A stretch of DNA of 64,000 nt from an uncultured Chryseobacterium sp. (GCA_913778505.1 CAJYWD010000047.1:1-64000), one strand, 5' to 3'. Counted from the first letter of the stretch, positions 29,071 to 39,463 are shown. Notes: generated by a model from the sequence alone, not told the origin. A program made the numbers and translations.

Positions 29071-30216
29071 TTATTGCTTAGTTTCGTTTTCAGAATGGGC
29101 AATGATCTGATCTGCTTTCGCTTTTTTGATGAGAAAATATTTATCAAAAATCGATTTGAAAACAGGAACATCCTCATCTTCACCCATCAGGAATCCCCAG
29201 GATTGCAGGCCTTCTACCCTGTCAAAAATTATTTTCAAAATCGCCAAAATCGGAATTGTGAGCAGCATTCCCGCAATGCCCCAAATCATCTCTCCAATCA
29301 CCAAGCCGACAATCACAATCAATGAGTTGATTTTCACCTTAGAACCTACAACTCTTGGCATTATGATATTACCATCTATGGCGTGAATTATTACTATTGC
29401 AATCACAATGAATAAAACATGACTGATTCCAGAGGTTGCAAAGGTAATCAGCGCGCCAATCAGCAATGCAGTAAAAATCCCGATATAGGGAAGAATATTT
29501 AATATCCCTGTTAAAATAGCGAGCATAAAATTGTACTTCACACCGATTATCGTATAAGCTATGAAAGAAAGAATCGTCACGATAATCATCTGCAGAAACA
29601 ATCCCACCAGATACTTTTTCACCATAAACTGGATATTTTCCACAATCTCGAACACCGTTTTGTGATGCGTTTCGGTAAAACTCGCGACCAGAAACTTCAG
29701 CAGATGCGTTCTGTACAACAGGAAAAACAATGTAAATAAGAATGTAAAACCGGTGAGCATCAGGACGTAACCTACGGAAGTGAGCGTTTTCTCCAGAATT
29801 GCGGTTCCCGTGCTGATGGATTTTTTCAGTGTATCATTCAGATACGTCAGCTGTTCGTGTCGTCTTACTCCGAAGGTTCTGGAAATCCAGCTCTGCAGAT
29901 TATCCGTAAGCTGAATAAACTGCTTCTGAAACTGCGGCCAGTCATTGGCAAGTTTACCGACTTCTATCGACATCAGGTAAATGACGGAAGCAATCACCGC
30001 CAATGCCAAAACACTTGCAAAAATGGAGGAAACACCGCGCGGAAAACGCAGCCTGTTTTCCAGAAATCGGCATAATGGAATCAGCAAAATGGCAATAAGC
30101 AGCCCAAGAACCATGGGAACCAAAATCTGCTGACCAATCATCGCCAGAAATCCGAGGATGATGATGCTGATCAAAATACAGGACAGCTTTACGTAAAAAG
30201 GGTAAGTTTGATTCAT
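29071..30216 (-). CDS. AI-2E family transporter (PerM-like)
   Basis: Multi-TM; IDGNIIMPRVVGSKVKINSLIVIVGLVIGEMIWGIAGMLLTIPILAILK. Confidence 0.9.
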   Translation of the reverse strand: MNQTYPFYVKLSCILISIIILGFLAMIGQQILVPMVLGLLIAILLIPLCRFLENRLRFPRGVSSIFASVLALAVIASVIYLMSIEVGKLANDWPQFQKQFIQLTDNLQSWISRTFGVRRHEQLTYLNDTLKKSISTGTAILEKTLTSVGYVLMLTGFTFLFTLFFLLYRTHLLKFLVASFTETHHKTVFEIVENIQFMVKKYLVGLFLQMIIVTILSFIAYTIIGVKYNFMLAILTGILNILPYIGIFTALLIGALITFATSGISHVLFIVIAIVIIHAIDGNIIMPRVVGSKVKINSLIVIVGLVIGEMIWGIAGMLLTIPILAILKIIFDRVEGLQSWGFLMGEDEDVPVFKSIFDKYFLIKKAKADQIIAHSENETKQ

Positions 30217-30219
30217 ATT

Positions 30220-30282
30220 GTGAGAGGTTTGAGTTTCGATTTTTGATGTCAGACGCTGGATGTCTGATATCAGTTGGTCGGT
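30220..30282. repeat. 7-bp-period degenerate array upstream of AI-2E gene
   Basis: gtgagag gtttgag tttcgat ttttgat gtcagac gctggat gtctgat atcagtt ggtcggt. Confidence 0.6.
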
Positions 30283-30311
30283 GTGTTTTTTGGTTTAACT
30301 TTCGTCATTTA

Positions 30312-31010
30312 TTACTTCCCAACGAGAAAAACTGCAGGAATCTTGTGTAATTCTGGCTTTTCTTTTTTCCAGTCGCTGATAGTTTTTGTTTTGATAAACT
30401 CGGTTTCCGGGTCATTGATATTGGCAGCGATGCACAATTTCGTATTTGGATTAAGAAATCTGGTCAGATCTTCGAATAATGGATTATTTCTGTAAGGTGT
30501 TTCCATAAAGATCTGCGTAAATCCCGTTTTCTCTACCAGATTTTCCAGATGCTGAATTTCTTTTTTCTTCTTATCTTTTTCGATAGCCAGATAACCATTG
30601 AAGGAAAACTGCTGTCCATTAAATCCACTCGCAACCAAAGCCAGAACGAATGAACTTGGCCCATTAACCGGAATTACTTTGATATTATTTTTATGAGACC
30701 AGCCGACGATGATATTTCCCGGATCGCCAATGCAAGGCAAACCGGCTTCCGACAACAATCCGAAATCTACGCCGTCTTTCATCAGTTTCTGTGCTTCTTT
30801 CAAATCTGCTGTTTCAGAATATTTGTCGAGTAGAAACAATTTCAGCTCCGGCTGTTTCTTTTCAGGCGCGAAGAATTTGATGACTTTTCTGGCTGTCTTT
30901 TCGCTCTCCACAAAATAATGGTCGACATTCATAATGATGTCTTTGATGGTCGGCGCAAAATACTCTGTGGGAGAATTTTCCGAAAGATAAGCTGGTAGAA
31001 GGTATAGCAT
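30312..31010 (-). CDS. SAM-dependent methyltransferase (RsmI/tetrapyrrole methylase family)
   Basis: FGLLSEAGLPCIGDPGNIIV, IPVNGPSSFVLALVASGFNGQQFSFNGYL, FMETPYRN. Confidence 0.9.
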   Translation of the reverse strand: MLYLLPAYLSENSPTEYFAPTIKDIIMNVDHYFVESEKTARKVIKFFAPEKKQPELKLFLLDKYSETADLKEAQKLMKDGVDFGLLSEAGLPCIGDPGNIIVGWSHKNNIKVIPVNGPSSFVLALVASGFNGQQFSFNGYLAIEKDKKKKEIQHLENLVEKTGFTQIFMETPYRNNPLFEDLTRFLNPNTKLCIAANINDPETEFIKTKTISDWKKEKPELHKIPAVFLVGK

Positions 31011-31159
31011 TTTTGTTGTATTAATGTATGATGTAAAATGTATTTACGATTATATTCTAAGTTTTTCTTTGAGATTGATTTCTTCTAACCATTACATTTG
31101 GTTTCATACGAATTACAAAATTATGTTTTTTTATGTTGAATCCTGTTTATGTTGAATTT

Positions 31160-31290
31160 GCAGCCCGACTTGAGCGGAAATCCTTTTTTGCTTGCGCTTC
31201 AAGTTTTAATAAATCTGAAGTCTTCTGCAAAAAAGATTGACTACGTCACCACTTCGTTAGGTTTGGGAGCGGAAGGCGGAAATAGCTGCC
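31160..31290 (+). ncRNA. Dispersed structured element, copy B
   Basis: GCAGC-CCGACTTGAGCGGA-AAT-C-CTTTTTTGC...GCAAAAAAG-ATT...AGCGGAAGGCGGAAATA-GCTGC. Confidence 0.6.
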
Positions 31291-31355
31291 ATAAAAACTA
31301 TGACAAATTGCTATTCGACACAATCAAAAGCTACCCAAATCGACCAATTACAAAT

Positions 31356-32633
31356 TTAGTTCAAAACTTCTTTCAATCGGTCTTTGTTCAATCGGTTTTC
31401 CCAATTGGAAACAACCACTGTGGCAACGGCATTCCCAATCACATTGGTCAACGCACGGCATTCCGACATAAATTTATCAATACCGAGAATCAGAGTCATT
31501 CCGGCAATCGGAACTTCGGGAACTACGGCCAGAGTTGCCGCCAAGGTTATAAAACCTGCGCCTGTAACGCCGGCTGCTCCTTTGGAACTCAGCATCGCCA
31601 CCAGAAGCAAACCTAGTTGATGTTCCAGAGTCAAATCGATATTGCAAGCCTGAGCGATGAACAACGCCGCCAAAGTCATATAAATATTGGTTCCGTCGAG
31701 ATTGAAGGAATAGCCCGTCGGAACCACCAAACCAACCACACCTTTGTCACAGCCGGCATTTTCCATCTTTTTCATCAGTCCGGGAAGTGCAGGCTCGGAC
31801 GAACTGGTTCCCAAAACCAGAAAAATCTCTTCTTTGATATATTTCAGAAATTTGAAAATATTAAACCCGTTATACCACGCCACACTTCCTAAAATGACAA
31901 TAACAAACAACGCCGAAGTCACATAAAATGTCCCGACCAGCATTGCCAGATTTTTTAGGGATTCCACGCCATATTTCCCAATTGTAAAGGCCATCGCTCC
32001 GAAAGCGCCGATTGGTGCGAGTTTCATCAGGATTTCCACCACTTTGAAAATCGGAATGGTCAATGTCTGAAGAAAATCGAAAACAGGATAACTTTTCTCC
32101 GAAGTCAGCGCCAACGCTACGCCAAATAAAATAGCCACCAACAAAACCTGCAAAATATTATCGCCTGTCAGCGGACTGAACAAGGTTTCCGGAATAATAT
32201 TGAAAATAAAACTGACCAAAGAACTGTCGTGCGCTGCTTTGACATATTTCTCAACTTCGGCGCCATTCAGAGTATTGGGATTGATGTTAAGACCTTTTCC
32301 CGGCTGAACGATATGGCTGACCATCATCCCGATAATCAAAGCTAATGTAGAAAACGTAAAAAAATAAATAAAGGCTTTCCCGGCCACTCTTCCGACTTTT
32401 TTGAGGTCGCTCATTCCTGCAATTCCTGTGGAAACAGTGAGGAAAATAACCGGCGCAATAATCATTTTCACAAGCTTGATAAAACCTTCGCCAAGCGGTT
32501 TCATTTTTTCGCCCAAAGCAGGATAGAAATAGCCGATAGAAACACCGAAAACAATCGCAATCAGCACTTGCACATAAAGCAACTGATAGAATTTTTTTGG
32601 TTTTACGGCTTTTTGTTCAGTGTCCAAATTCAT
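31356..32633 (-). CDS. Dicarboxylate/amino acid:cation symporter (DAACS)
   Basis: [45 protein letters not shown]. Confidence 0.95.
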   Translation of the reverse strand: MNLDTEQKAVKPKKFYQLLYVQVLIAIVFGVSIGYFYPALGEKMKPLGEGFIKLVKMIIAPVIFLTVSTGIAGMSDLKKVGRVAGKAFIYFFTFSTLALIIGMMVSHIVQPGKGLNINPNTLNGAEVEKYVKAAHDSSLVSFIFNIIPETLFSPLTGDNILQVLLVAILFGVALALTSEKSYPVFDFLQTLTIPIFKVVEILMKLAPIGAFGAMAFTIGKYGVESLKNLAMLVGTFYVTSALFVIVILGSVAWYNGFNIFKFLKYIKEEIFLVLGTSSSEPALPGLMKKMENAGCDKGVVGLVVPTGYSFNLDGTNIYMTLAALFIAQACNIDLTLEHQLGLLLVAMLSSKGAAGVTGAGFITLAATLAVVPEVPIAGMTLILGIDKFMSECRALTNVIGNAVATVVVSNWENRLNKDRLKEVLN

Positions 32634-32674
32634 AAATAAATCAAATTAATAACATTCAGAATAGTATCGTTAAA

Positions 32675-33241
32675 TTAGACATATACTTTTTGAGTATATT
32701 CCATAATATTATTAAAAATAATTTTATTTAATTCATCTTTATTTACAATTCCGTTTTCATTATTTCTTCTCCAAAGGTCATAGATTTTTTCAACCTCTTC
32801 TGATAACAAAAAATATTCATATTGTTCTTTCTTAAAATGTTGTAAATCTTTGTAATCAAATACTCTTTTCTGAATAAAATTACCATTTTCAATTTGCAAA
32901 TATTCAAAAACACCATCTTCAGGTTCTGAATCAAATTCGCCACGAAAATCATCAATTCTAATCAGTCCCGAATACCATTCAAATTTATTATTGGGGAAAA
33001 TTTCGTTTTTTAGAGACACCACATTAAAATCAATATCTGATAAAAATTCAATTTTATCTATTAATAATTCATCATTCTTGATTTTAAAAATAGCAACATA
33101 GCCTCTCCATAATGCTGTACAACTAACTTCAAAATCAGGTCTTTTATTAGGGTATTCACAAAAATACCCTTCTAAAAGTTCAACATTTAAATAATATTCT
33201 TTGTTTTGATATAATAGCTTATCTCTAATTTGCCTTGTCAT
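32675..33241 (-). CDS. Hypothetical protein
   Basis: 188-aa AT-rich ORF; no recognised family. Confidence 0.6.
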   Translation of the reverse strand: MTRQIRDKLLYQNKEYYLNVELLEGYFCEYPNKRPDFEVSCTALWRGYVAIFKIKNDELLIDKIEFLSDIDFNVVSLKNEIFPNNKFEWYSGLIRIDDFRGEFDSEPEDGVFEYLQIENGNFIQKRVFDYKDLQHFKKEQYEYFLLSEEVEKIYDLWRRNNENGIVNKDELNKIIFNNIMEYTQKVYV

Positions 33242-33285
33242 ATATTCTAAAATTGCCTGTTTACAAATTTAGAATAGTTTGTAAA

Positions 33286-33726
33286 TTATATCGTGTTGTT
33301 CCTGATTTTTTCTGCAATTCTTTCGCAGGATTCGTCCAGCATTTTGTAAACGTTATCAAATCCGTCGATTCCGCCAAAATATGGGTCCGGAACTTCCAAT
33401 TGGTTATCGAGAATCAATCTGATTTTATGTTTTTGAGAATCATCTGCCATTTTCAGAACATCATTATAATTGTTTTTGTCCATACAGAAAATCAAATCAA
33501 AGTTTTCCAAATCCGATTTTTTGATGGGTCTTGATTTTTGCATAGAGATATCAATTCCATTTTTGAAAGCGGTTTTTACAGAACGTTCGTCGGGACCGCT
33601 GCCTTCGTGATAATCGATCGTTCCGGCACTGTCTATCAGATGATTATCATCAAGTTTGGATTTTAAAATTCCTTCTGCCAAAGGACTTCTGCAAATATTA
33701 CCGAGGCAGACCATTAGTATTTTCAT
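33286..33726 (-). CDS. Low-molecular-weight protein-tyrosine phosphatase
   Basis: MVCLGNICRSPLAEG P-loop; VPDPYFGG. Confidence 0.95.
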   Translation of the reverse strand: MKILMVCLGNICRSPLAEGILKSKLDDNHLIDSAGTIDYHEGSGPDERSVKTAFKNGIDISMQKSRPIKKSDLENFDLIFCMDKNNYNDVLKMADDSQKHKIRLILDNQLEVPDPYFGGIDGFDNVYKMLDESCERIAEKIRNNTI

Positions 33727-33820
33727 TTTTTAAATTGTAAAATGTTTAATGTAAAAAGTAAGTTGACTATTAATTTAAAACAAAAAAAAGAATTCGAAAT
33801 TGATTGTTTGATTAAATTTT

Positions 33821-33838
33821 AATCGTAATATTGCAATA
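33821..33838. promoter_or_regulatory. Predicted ArsR operator, site 1
   Basis: AATCGTAATATTGCAATA, identical to 34195-34212; core ATATTGCAATAT is a perfect 12-bp palindrome here. Confidence 0.6.
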
Positions 33839-33851
33839 TTAAATTACAACA

Positions 33852-34178
33852 ATGGGCGCAAGCAAGACAGAACATTTTACCGAGCAGCAAAACAGAATTG
33901 CCAGCATCGCAAAAGCTTTAGGGCATCCGGCGAGAATTGCCATCATCGAATATCTGATGAAAGTGAATGAATGCATCTGCGGTGACATCGTGAATGAACT
34001 TCCATTGGCTCAGCCAACCGTTTCACAACATTTAAAAGAACTCAAAAACGCGGGAATCATTAAAGGAAATATCGAAGGTAATTCAATTTGCTATTGTATT
34101 GATGAAAAAGCGATTGAAGTTCTGAATACGTACTTTTCAAAAATCATCGAAACTGTTTCGAAAGCAAAATGCTGTTAA
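33852..34178 (+). CDS. ArsR-family transcriptional regulator
   Basis: CICGDIVNELPLAQPTVSQHLKELKNAGIIKG. Confidence 0.93.
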   Translation: MGASKTEHFTEQQNRIASIAKALGHPARIAIIEYLMKVNECICGDIVNELPLAQPTVSQHLKELKNAGIIKGNIEGNSICYCIDEKAIEVLNTYFSKIIETVSKAKCC

Positions 34179-34194
34179 AAAAATTATATTATTC

Positions 34195-34212
34195 AATCGT
34201 AATATTGCAATA
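34195..34212. promoter_or_regulatory. Predicted ArsR operator, site 2
   Basis: Second exact copy of AATCGTAATATTGCAATA upstream of the 34238 gene. Confidence 0.6.
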
Positions 34213-34237
34213 AAACATTAATTAAAAATCAAAAAAT

Positions 34238-34702
34238 ATGACTCTTGAACAAATCAAACAAATTCTTCCAACATTGGATAATGTAGAATTTCAGCTGGAA
34301 AACGGAACTTTTGTGCCGGAACATTTTCACGTGACAGAAGTGGGACAAATCACCAAAAACTTTATTGATTGCGGTGGAACAATTCGTACCGAAAAAGTGG
34401 TGAATTTCCAGCTCTGGAATGCCGATGATTACGACCATCGCCTTAAACCTGGAAAATTACTTAACATTATCAGACTATCGGAAGAAAAGTTGGGTATTGA
34501 AAATTCTGAAATCGAAGTGGAATATCAAAGCGAGACTATCGGCAAATATGATTTGGAATTCAACGGAAAACATTTTATTCTTAAAAATAAAACAACGGCT
34601 TGTCTGGCTCAGGACGCTTGTGGGATTCCGACAGAAAAAACAAAAAGGAATTTATCCGAGTTAAGTTCTAACTCCTGTGCTCCCGGAAGTGGTTGTTGTT
34701 AG
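34238..34702 (+). CDS. DUF6428-like protein (ars-associated)
   Basis: Between arsR and arsC; C-terminal Cys-rich tail NSCAPGSGCC. Confidence 0.75.
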   Translation: MTLEQIKQILPTLDNVEFQLENGTFVPEHFHVTEVGQITKNFIDCGGTIRTEKVVNFQLWNADDYDHRLKPGKLLNIIRLSEEKLGIENSEIEVEYQSETIGKYDLEFNGKHFILKNKTTACLAQDACGIPTEKTKRNLSELSSNSCAPGSGCC

Positions 34703-35130
34703 ATAAAAAAGTGATGAGTAAAAAAATCTTGGTGCTTTGTACGGGAAACAGTTGCAGAAGCCAAATTGCAGAAGGTTATCTCAGACATTTTGCAAAAGAA
34801 AAAGCCGAAATCTACAGTGCAGGTGTCGAAACTCATGGTGTGAATCCAAAGGTCATTGCGACAATGAAAGAAGATGGAATCGACATTTCCAATCACACTT
34901 CTAATAACATCGAGGAATATAAAAACATCGACTTTGATTTTGTCATTACGGTTTGTGATAACGCCAAAGAGCGATGTCCATTTTTTCCCTCCAAAGCTGC
35001 AAAATTTCACCATAATTTTCCTGACCCTGCAAAAGCTATCGGTACTGAAGAAGATATAATGAAAGAATTTAGATATGTCAGAGAACAAATCAAAAATTAT
35101 TGTTTTAAATTCGTGAAAGAAAATCTTTAA
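34693..35130 (+). CDS. arsC: Arsenate reductase, LMW-PTP type (start likely 34714)
   Basis: VLCTGNSCRSQIAEGYLRH; VCDNAKERCPFFP. Confidence 0.92.
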   Translation: MLLDKKVMSKKILVLCTGNSCRSQIAEGYLRHFAKEKAEIYSAGVETHGVNPKVIATMKEDGIDISNHTSNNIEEYKNIDFDFVITVCDNAKERCPFFPSKAAKFHHNFPDPAKAIGTEEDIMKEFRYVREQIKNYCFKFVKENL

Positions 35131-35621
35131 TGAACTTCATAATCAAACCTTTAGAATCCAATCATCGAACTGAAGTTCTGGAAATCTATAAACTAGGCAT
35201 CGAAACTAAAAATGCGACGTTCAACACTGCTGTTCCGACTTGGGAAGAATGGGACAAAGGTCATCTCCAGCATTCCAGATTTGTAATAGAAATAGAAAAT
35301 AACATTGCAGGCTGGATTGCCCTAAGTCCTGTTTCATCTCGTTGTAATTATTCCGGTGTTGCAGAAGTAAGTGTTTATATTCATCCAGATTTTAATGGTT
35401 TGGGATTGGCTTCTGAACTGATGATAATTTTAATTTCAGAAAGCGAAAAGAATAGAATCTGGACCTTGCAATCCAGTATTTTCCCGGAAAACGAAGCCAG
35501 CATAAAACTTCACGAAAAGTTTGGCTTTAGAAAAGTCGGCTATAGGGAAAAGATTTCCAAAATGAACGGCGTTTGGAGAGACACAATTCTTTTGGAGAGA
35601 AGAAGCCCGAAAATTTTATAA
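35130..35621 (+). CDS. GNAT acetyltransferase (phosphinothricin/arsinothricin acetyltransferase-like)
   Basis: VPTWEEWDKGHL, GVAEVSVYIHPDFNGLGLASELM, LQSSIFPENEASIKLHEKFGFRKVG; overlaps arsC stop (TAATG). Confidence 0.88.
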   Translation: MNFIIKPLESNHRTEVLEIYKLGIETKNATFNTAVPTWEEWDKGHLQHSRFVIEIENNIAGWIALSPVSSRCNYSGVAEVSVYIHPDFNGLGLASELMIILISESEKNRIWTLQSSIFPENEASIKLHEKFGFRKVGYREKISKMNGVWRDTILLERRSPKIL

Positions 35622-35622
35622 C

Positions 35623-35658
35623 AAAAAAGTCTGAACAATTTCAGACTTTAATTTTTTT
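35623..35658. terminator. Bidirectional terminator
   Basis: AAAAAAGTCTGA-acaatt-TCAGACTTTaaTTTTTTT. Confidence 0.75.
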
Positions 35659-37112
35659 TATTGGGCAATTTTCTCTTTCAAATCCTTGATGTATTTCTTC
35701 AATTCTTTGTCGATTTTGGAAACATCCCGGATGGTGTCGCAAGCGTACATCACCGTCGAATGGTCTTTCCCGCCCATTTCTTCACCAATTTTTGTAAACG
35801 TTGCATTGGTATATTCTTTTGCGAAATACATTGCGAGCTGTCTAGGCAAAGCAATTTCTCTCTTCCTGGTCTTAGACAACAACTGCTCTCTCTGGATTCC
35901 AAAATAATCGCAAACAACCTCCTGAATATAAGGAATGTTGATGGTTTTTTTCTGAGTGGTGGCTAATTTATTGATTGTATCTTTTAACAAATCAAGACTG
36001 AAATCAGATTTGTAAACCGTTGAGTAAGCAATTACGGCATTTACAACGCCAATCAGCTCTCTCACACCGTTGGTCTTGACTTCTGATGCCAGGTAATCCA
36101 GCATATCGTCTGTCAATTCTATACCGTCTCGGCTTAATTTATCAACAATGATTTTACGTCTGGTTTCGAAATTTGGCGATTTGATTTCTGCAGAAAGTCC
36201 CCATTTGAAACGGGAAATAATCCTTTCCTGCGTATCCAGAATATCGGCAGGAGCTTTATCGGAAGTCAAAATAATCTGTTTTCCGTTCTGATGAAGATAA
36301 TCGAAAATATGGAAGAAACTGTCCTGCGTTGCTGCCTTACCGGACAAAAACTGAATATCATCGATAATCAAAACATCGATCATCTGATAATAGTTCTGGA
36401 AATCTGTTTTGTTCTGAGACTTCGCAGCCTTTACAAAATCCTGGATGAATTTTTCCGAAGACTGATATAGAACCACTTTTTCCGGAAAAGAAGCTTTCAC
36501 TTCCAATCCGATTGCCTGAGCCAGGTGTGTTTTTCCAACGCCGTAACCACCGTATACAAACAGTGGATTAAATGCTGTGGAACCTGGTCTTTTTGCAATC
36601 GATTTCGCAACGGTGCAGGCAAATTTATTGCTTTCGCCTTCTACAAAGTTATCAAAGGATTGGTCTGCTTTCAGGTTAGAATCAATGTTGACTTTTTTGA
36701 TTCCCGGAACCACAAAGGGATTCACGTTATTATCTTTCAGAACCGGTCTGGCTTCCTGGATTTTCGGTGCTTGTGTGGAGATACCTTTTACATTAACCGT
36801 AATAGGCTTTTCTTTTCCTGCAGGTTTATTTTCCATTACGGAATACCACAATTTCACACCTTTACCGATATTTTTCTTGAGTGCAGCAGACAGCAGAGAC
36901 AGGTAATTGTCCTCGATGTATTCTTTGTAAAAATCACTAGGAACCAGCAACGTCAGATTATTGTTCACCAAAGAAATTGGCTGAACTTTGTCAAACAATA
37001 AATCAAAAGAATTTTCTAATTTTTTGAGGTCTGTGTTGTCCTCCGCTGCGTTTAGATTATCCCTCATAAACTGAAGGCATCTATCCCAGATAAATACTAA
37101 ATTTTCGTCCAT
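35658..37112 (-). CDS. dnaA: Chromosomal replication initiator protein DnaA
   Basis: NPLFVYGGYGVGKTHLAQAIG, IDVLIIDDIQFLSGK, DHSTVMYACDTI DnaA signature. Confidence 0.97.
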   Translation of the reverse strand: MDENLVFIWDRCLQFMRDNLNAAEDNTDLKKLENSFDLLFDKVQPISLVNNNLTLLVPSDFYKEYIEDNYLSLLSAALKKNIGKGVKLWYSVMENKPAGKEKPITVNVKGISTQAPKIQEARPVLKDNNVNPFVVPGIKKVNIDSNLKADQSFDNFVEGESNKFACTVAKSIAKRPGSTAFNPLFVYGGYGVGKTHLAQAIGLEVKASFPEKVVLYQSSEKFIQDFVKAAKSQNKTDFQNYYQMIDVLIIDDIQFLSGKAATQDSFFHIFDYLHQNGKQIILTSDKAPADILDTQERIISRFKWGLSAEIKSPNFETRRKIIVDKLSRDGIELTDDMLDYLASEVKTNGVRELIGVVNAVIAYSTVYKSDFSLDLLKDTINKLATTQKKTINIPYIQEVVCDYFGIQREQLLSKTRKREIALPRQLAMYFAKEYTNATFTKIGEEMGGKDHSTVMYACDTIRDVSKIDKELKKYIKDLKEKIAQ

Positions 37113-37217
37113 TTTTCTGCTGCTGTTACCGGTAAGATTTTAGTTTTTTTAGAAGAAGACAAATATCTTATTATTAATTCTCATAAAAAAATTTTTTCGC
37201 TATTGATTATTTAAAAA

Positions 37218-37225
37218 TATATTTG
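37218..37225 (+). promoter_or_regulatory. -7 element (TATATTTG) upstream of thioesterase
   Basis: Matches TAnnTTTG. Confidence 0.4.
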
Positions 37226-37247
37226 TATGAATTATTAAAGACTAGAA

Positions 37248-37658
37248 ATGATACACACAACCCACTCAATACGAGTACGTTACGGAGAAACAGATCCTAT
37301 GAAATATGTCTATTACGGTAACTATGCAGAATATTTTGAAGTCGCAAGAGTGGAGCTTTTTCGCACACTTGGAATGTCTTATGACGAGATTGAAAAACGC
37401 GGCATTTTCCTGCCAGTTTCCGAATATAAAATTAAGTACATCAGACCAGCACTTTATGACCAGCTTCTGGAAATCCATACGTACATCAGAAAAATTCCGG
37501 GTGTCAAAATTGAGTTCGATTATGAAATTTATAATGAAGACAACGTGAAAATTACTGAGTCTACAACGACTCTATTTTTCCTGGATTCAGAAACAGGTAA
37601 AATTGTAAGGTGTCCGGATTTTCTTTTAGACCTGATCAAAGAAAACTGGAAAGAGTAA
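37248..37658 (+). CDS. Acyl-CoA thioesterase (4HBT hotdog fold)
   Basis: RVRYGETDPMKYVYYGNYAEYFEVARVELFR. Confidence 0.93.
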   Translation: MIHTTHSIRVRYGETDPMKYVYYGNYAEYFEVARVELFRTLGMSYDEIEKRGIFLPVSEYKIKYIRPALYDQLLEIHTYIRKIPGVKIEFDYEIYNEDNVKITESTTTLFFLDSETGKIVRCPDFLLDLIKENWKE

Positions 37659-37708
37659 ATTGCCCTTCTTTAAATTTTCAATATATTGGACCTAAAAATA
37701 AAACTTCA

Positions 37709-39463
37709 ATGAAAAAATTACTCGCAATAGTTTCATTATCCATTGTATCATTATTCTCAGCGCAACAAAAAACCTACTGTAATCCAATCAACATCGATTA
37801 TGGCTATACACCGTTCGAGGTTTTCTCGAAACAAGGGAAACATCGCGCAACGGCTGACCCAGTAATTGTTAATTTCCAGAAAAAGCTTTTTCTATTTTCT
37901 ACCAATCAGGAAGGTTATTGGTATTCCGACGATATGCTGAACTGGAAATTTGTTTATCGGAAATTCCTGAGAGACAATAAATATACACACGACCTGAATG
38001 CGCCCGCTGTCTGGGCAATGAAAGATACACTTTACGTTTTCGGCTCCACCTGGGAACAGGATTTCCCGATTTGGAAAAGTACCAATCCAACCAAAGACGA
38101 TTGGAAAATCGCTGTTGACACTCTGAAAGTTGGCGCTTGGGACCCGGCCTTCCATTATGATGAAGACAAAGATAAATTGTACCTCTATTGGGGATCTAGC
38201 AACGAATGGCCTCTTCTTGGAACCGAAGTCAAGACCAAAACGCTGCAATCCGAAGGCTTTGTAAAACCTGTCATCAGACTAAAACCGGAAGATCATGGCT
38301 GGGAAAGATTCGGGGAATATAACGATAATGTTTTTCTGCAACCTTTTATAGAAGGCGCCTGGATGACGAAACACAACAACAAGTATTATCTGCAATATGG
38401 CGCGCCTGCAACGGAATTCAGCGGCTATTCTGACGGGGTTTATGTTTCAAAAAATCCTTTGGAAGGTTTCGAATATCAGCAACACAATCCATTTTCTTAC
38501 AAGCCAGGAGGTTTTGCGAGAGGTGCGGGGCACGGTGCAACCTTTCAGGATAATTATAATAATTGGTGGCACGTCTCCACGATTTTCATCTCCACCAAAA
38601 ATAATTTTGAAAGACGATTGGGAATTTGGCCAACTGGCTTTGATAAAGACGATGTAATGTACACCAATACGGCTTATGGCGATTATCCTACTCTTCTTCC
38701 GCAATACGCACAAGGAAAAGATTTTTCCAAAGGTTTATTCCCAGGCTGGATGCTGCTGAATTATAATAAACCTGTGCAAGTTTCTTCGACTTTAGGCGGT
38801 TATCATTCCAATTATGCCGTGGACGAAGACATCAAAACCTATTGGTCTGCCAAAACTGGAAATTCCGGGGAATGGTTTCAGACGGATTTGGGAGAAGTTT
38901 CTACCATCAATGCCATTCAAATTAATTATGCCGATCAGGATGCTGAGTTTATGGGAAAAACACTCGGTAAAATGCACCAGTACAAAATCTACGGTTCGAA
39001 CGACGGCAAAAACTGGAAAGTAATTATTGACAAATCAAAAAACCAAACCGATGTTCCGCACGATTATGTAGAATTAGAAACACCTGCAAAAGCAAGATTC
39101 CTAAAAATGGAAAATCTGAAAATGCCGACAGGAAAATTCGCTTTAAGTGGATTCCGAGTGTTTGGGAAAGGCGCCGGAACAAAACCTGCGAAAGTTCAAA
39201 ATTTTGTTCCACTAAGAGCTGACCCGAAAAAATATGGAGAAAGAAGAAGCATTTGGTTCAAATGGCAACAGAATTCTGATGCGGACGGTTATGTTATTTA
39301 TTGGGGAAAATCGCCGGACAAATTATATGGAAGCATTATGGTTTATGGCAAAAATGAATATTTCTTCACAGGAGCGGATAGAACGGACGCTTATTATTTT
39401 CAGATCGAAGCATTTAACGCCAATGGAATCTCTGAAAGAACAGAGGTTGTAAAATCAGAATAA
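37709..39463 (+). CDS. Secreted family-43-like glycoside hydrolase with F5/8 discoidin domain and Fn3-like C-terminus
   Basis: Signal peptide MKKLLAIVSLSIVSLFSAQQ; HRATADPVIVNFQKKLFLFST; WSAKTGNSGEWFQTDLGEVSTINAIQINYAD. Confidence 0.88.
   Translation: MKKLLAIVSLSIVSLFSAQQKTYCNPINIDYGYTPFEVFSKQGKHRATADPVIVNFQKKLFLFSTNQEGYWYSDDMLNWKFVYRKFLRDNKYTHDLNAPAVWAMKDTLYVFGSTWEQDFPIWKSTNPTKDDWKIAVDTLKVGAWDPAFHYDEDKDKLYLYWGSSNEWPLLGTEVKTKTLQSEGFVKPVIRLKPEDHGWERFGEYNDNVFLQPFIEGAWMTKHNNKYYLQYGAPATEFSGYSDGVYVSKNPLEGFEYQQHNPFSYKPGGFARGAGHGATFQDNYNNWWHVSTIFISTKNNFERRLGIWPTGFDKDDVMYTNTAYGDYPTLLPQYAQGKDFSKGLFPGWMLLNYNKPVQVSSTLGGYHSNYAVDEDIKTYWSAKTGNSGEWFQTDLGEVSTINAIQINYADQDAEFMGKTLGKMHQYKIYGSNDGKNWKVIIDKSKNQTDVPHDYVELETPAKARFLKMENLKMPTGKFALSGFRVFGKGAGTKPAKVQNFVPLRADPKKYGERRSIWFKWQQNSDADGYVIYWGKSPDKLYGSIMVYGKNEYFFTGADRTDAYYFQIEAFNANGISERTEVVKSE
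39446..39463. repeat. 18-bp direct repeat flanking OLD gene (left)
   Basis: GTTGTAAAATCAGAATAA (3' end of GH43 gene), 17/18 match to 41543-41560. Confidence 0.8.

Noticed and set aside
33286-35130. LMW-PTP at 33286 as a second arsenate reductase
   Set aside because: Its P-loop and PDPYFGG motif fit protein-tyrosine phosphatases, and it is on the opposite strand from the ars genes.
37113-37247. oriC next to dnaA
   Set aside because: No cluster of TTATCCACA-like DnaA boxes seen in this short spacer; origin location not supported here.
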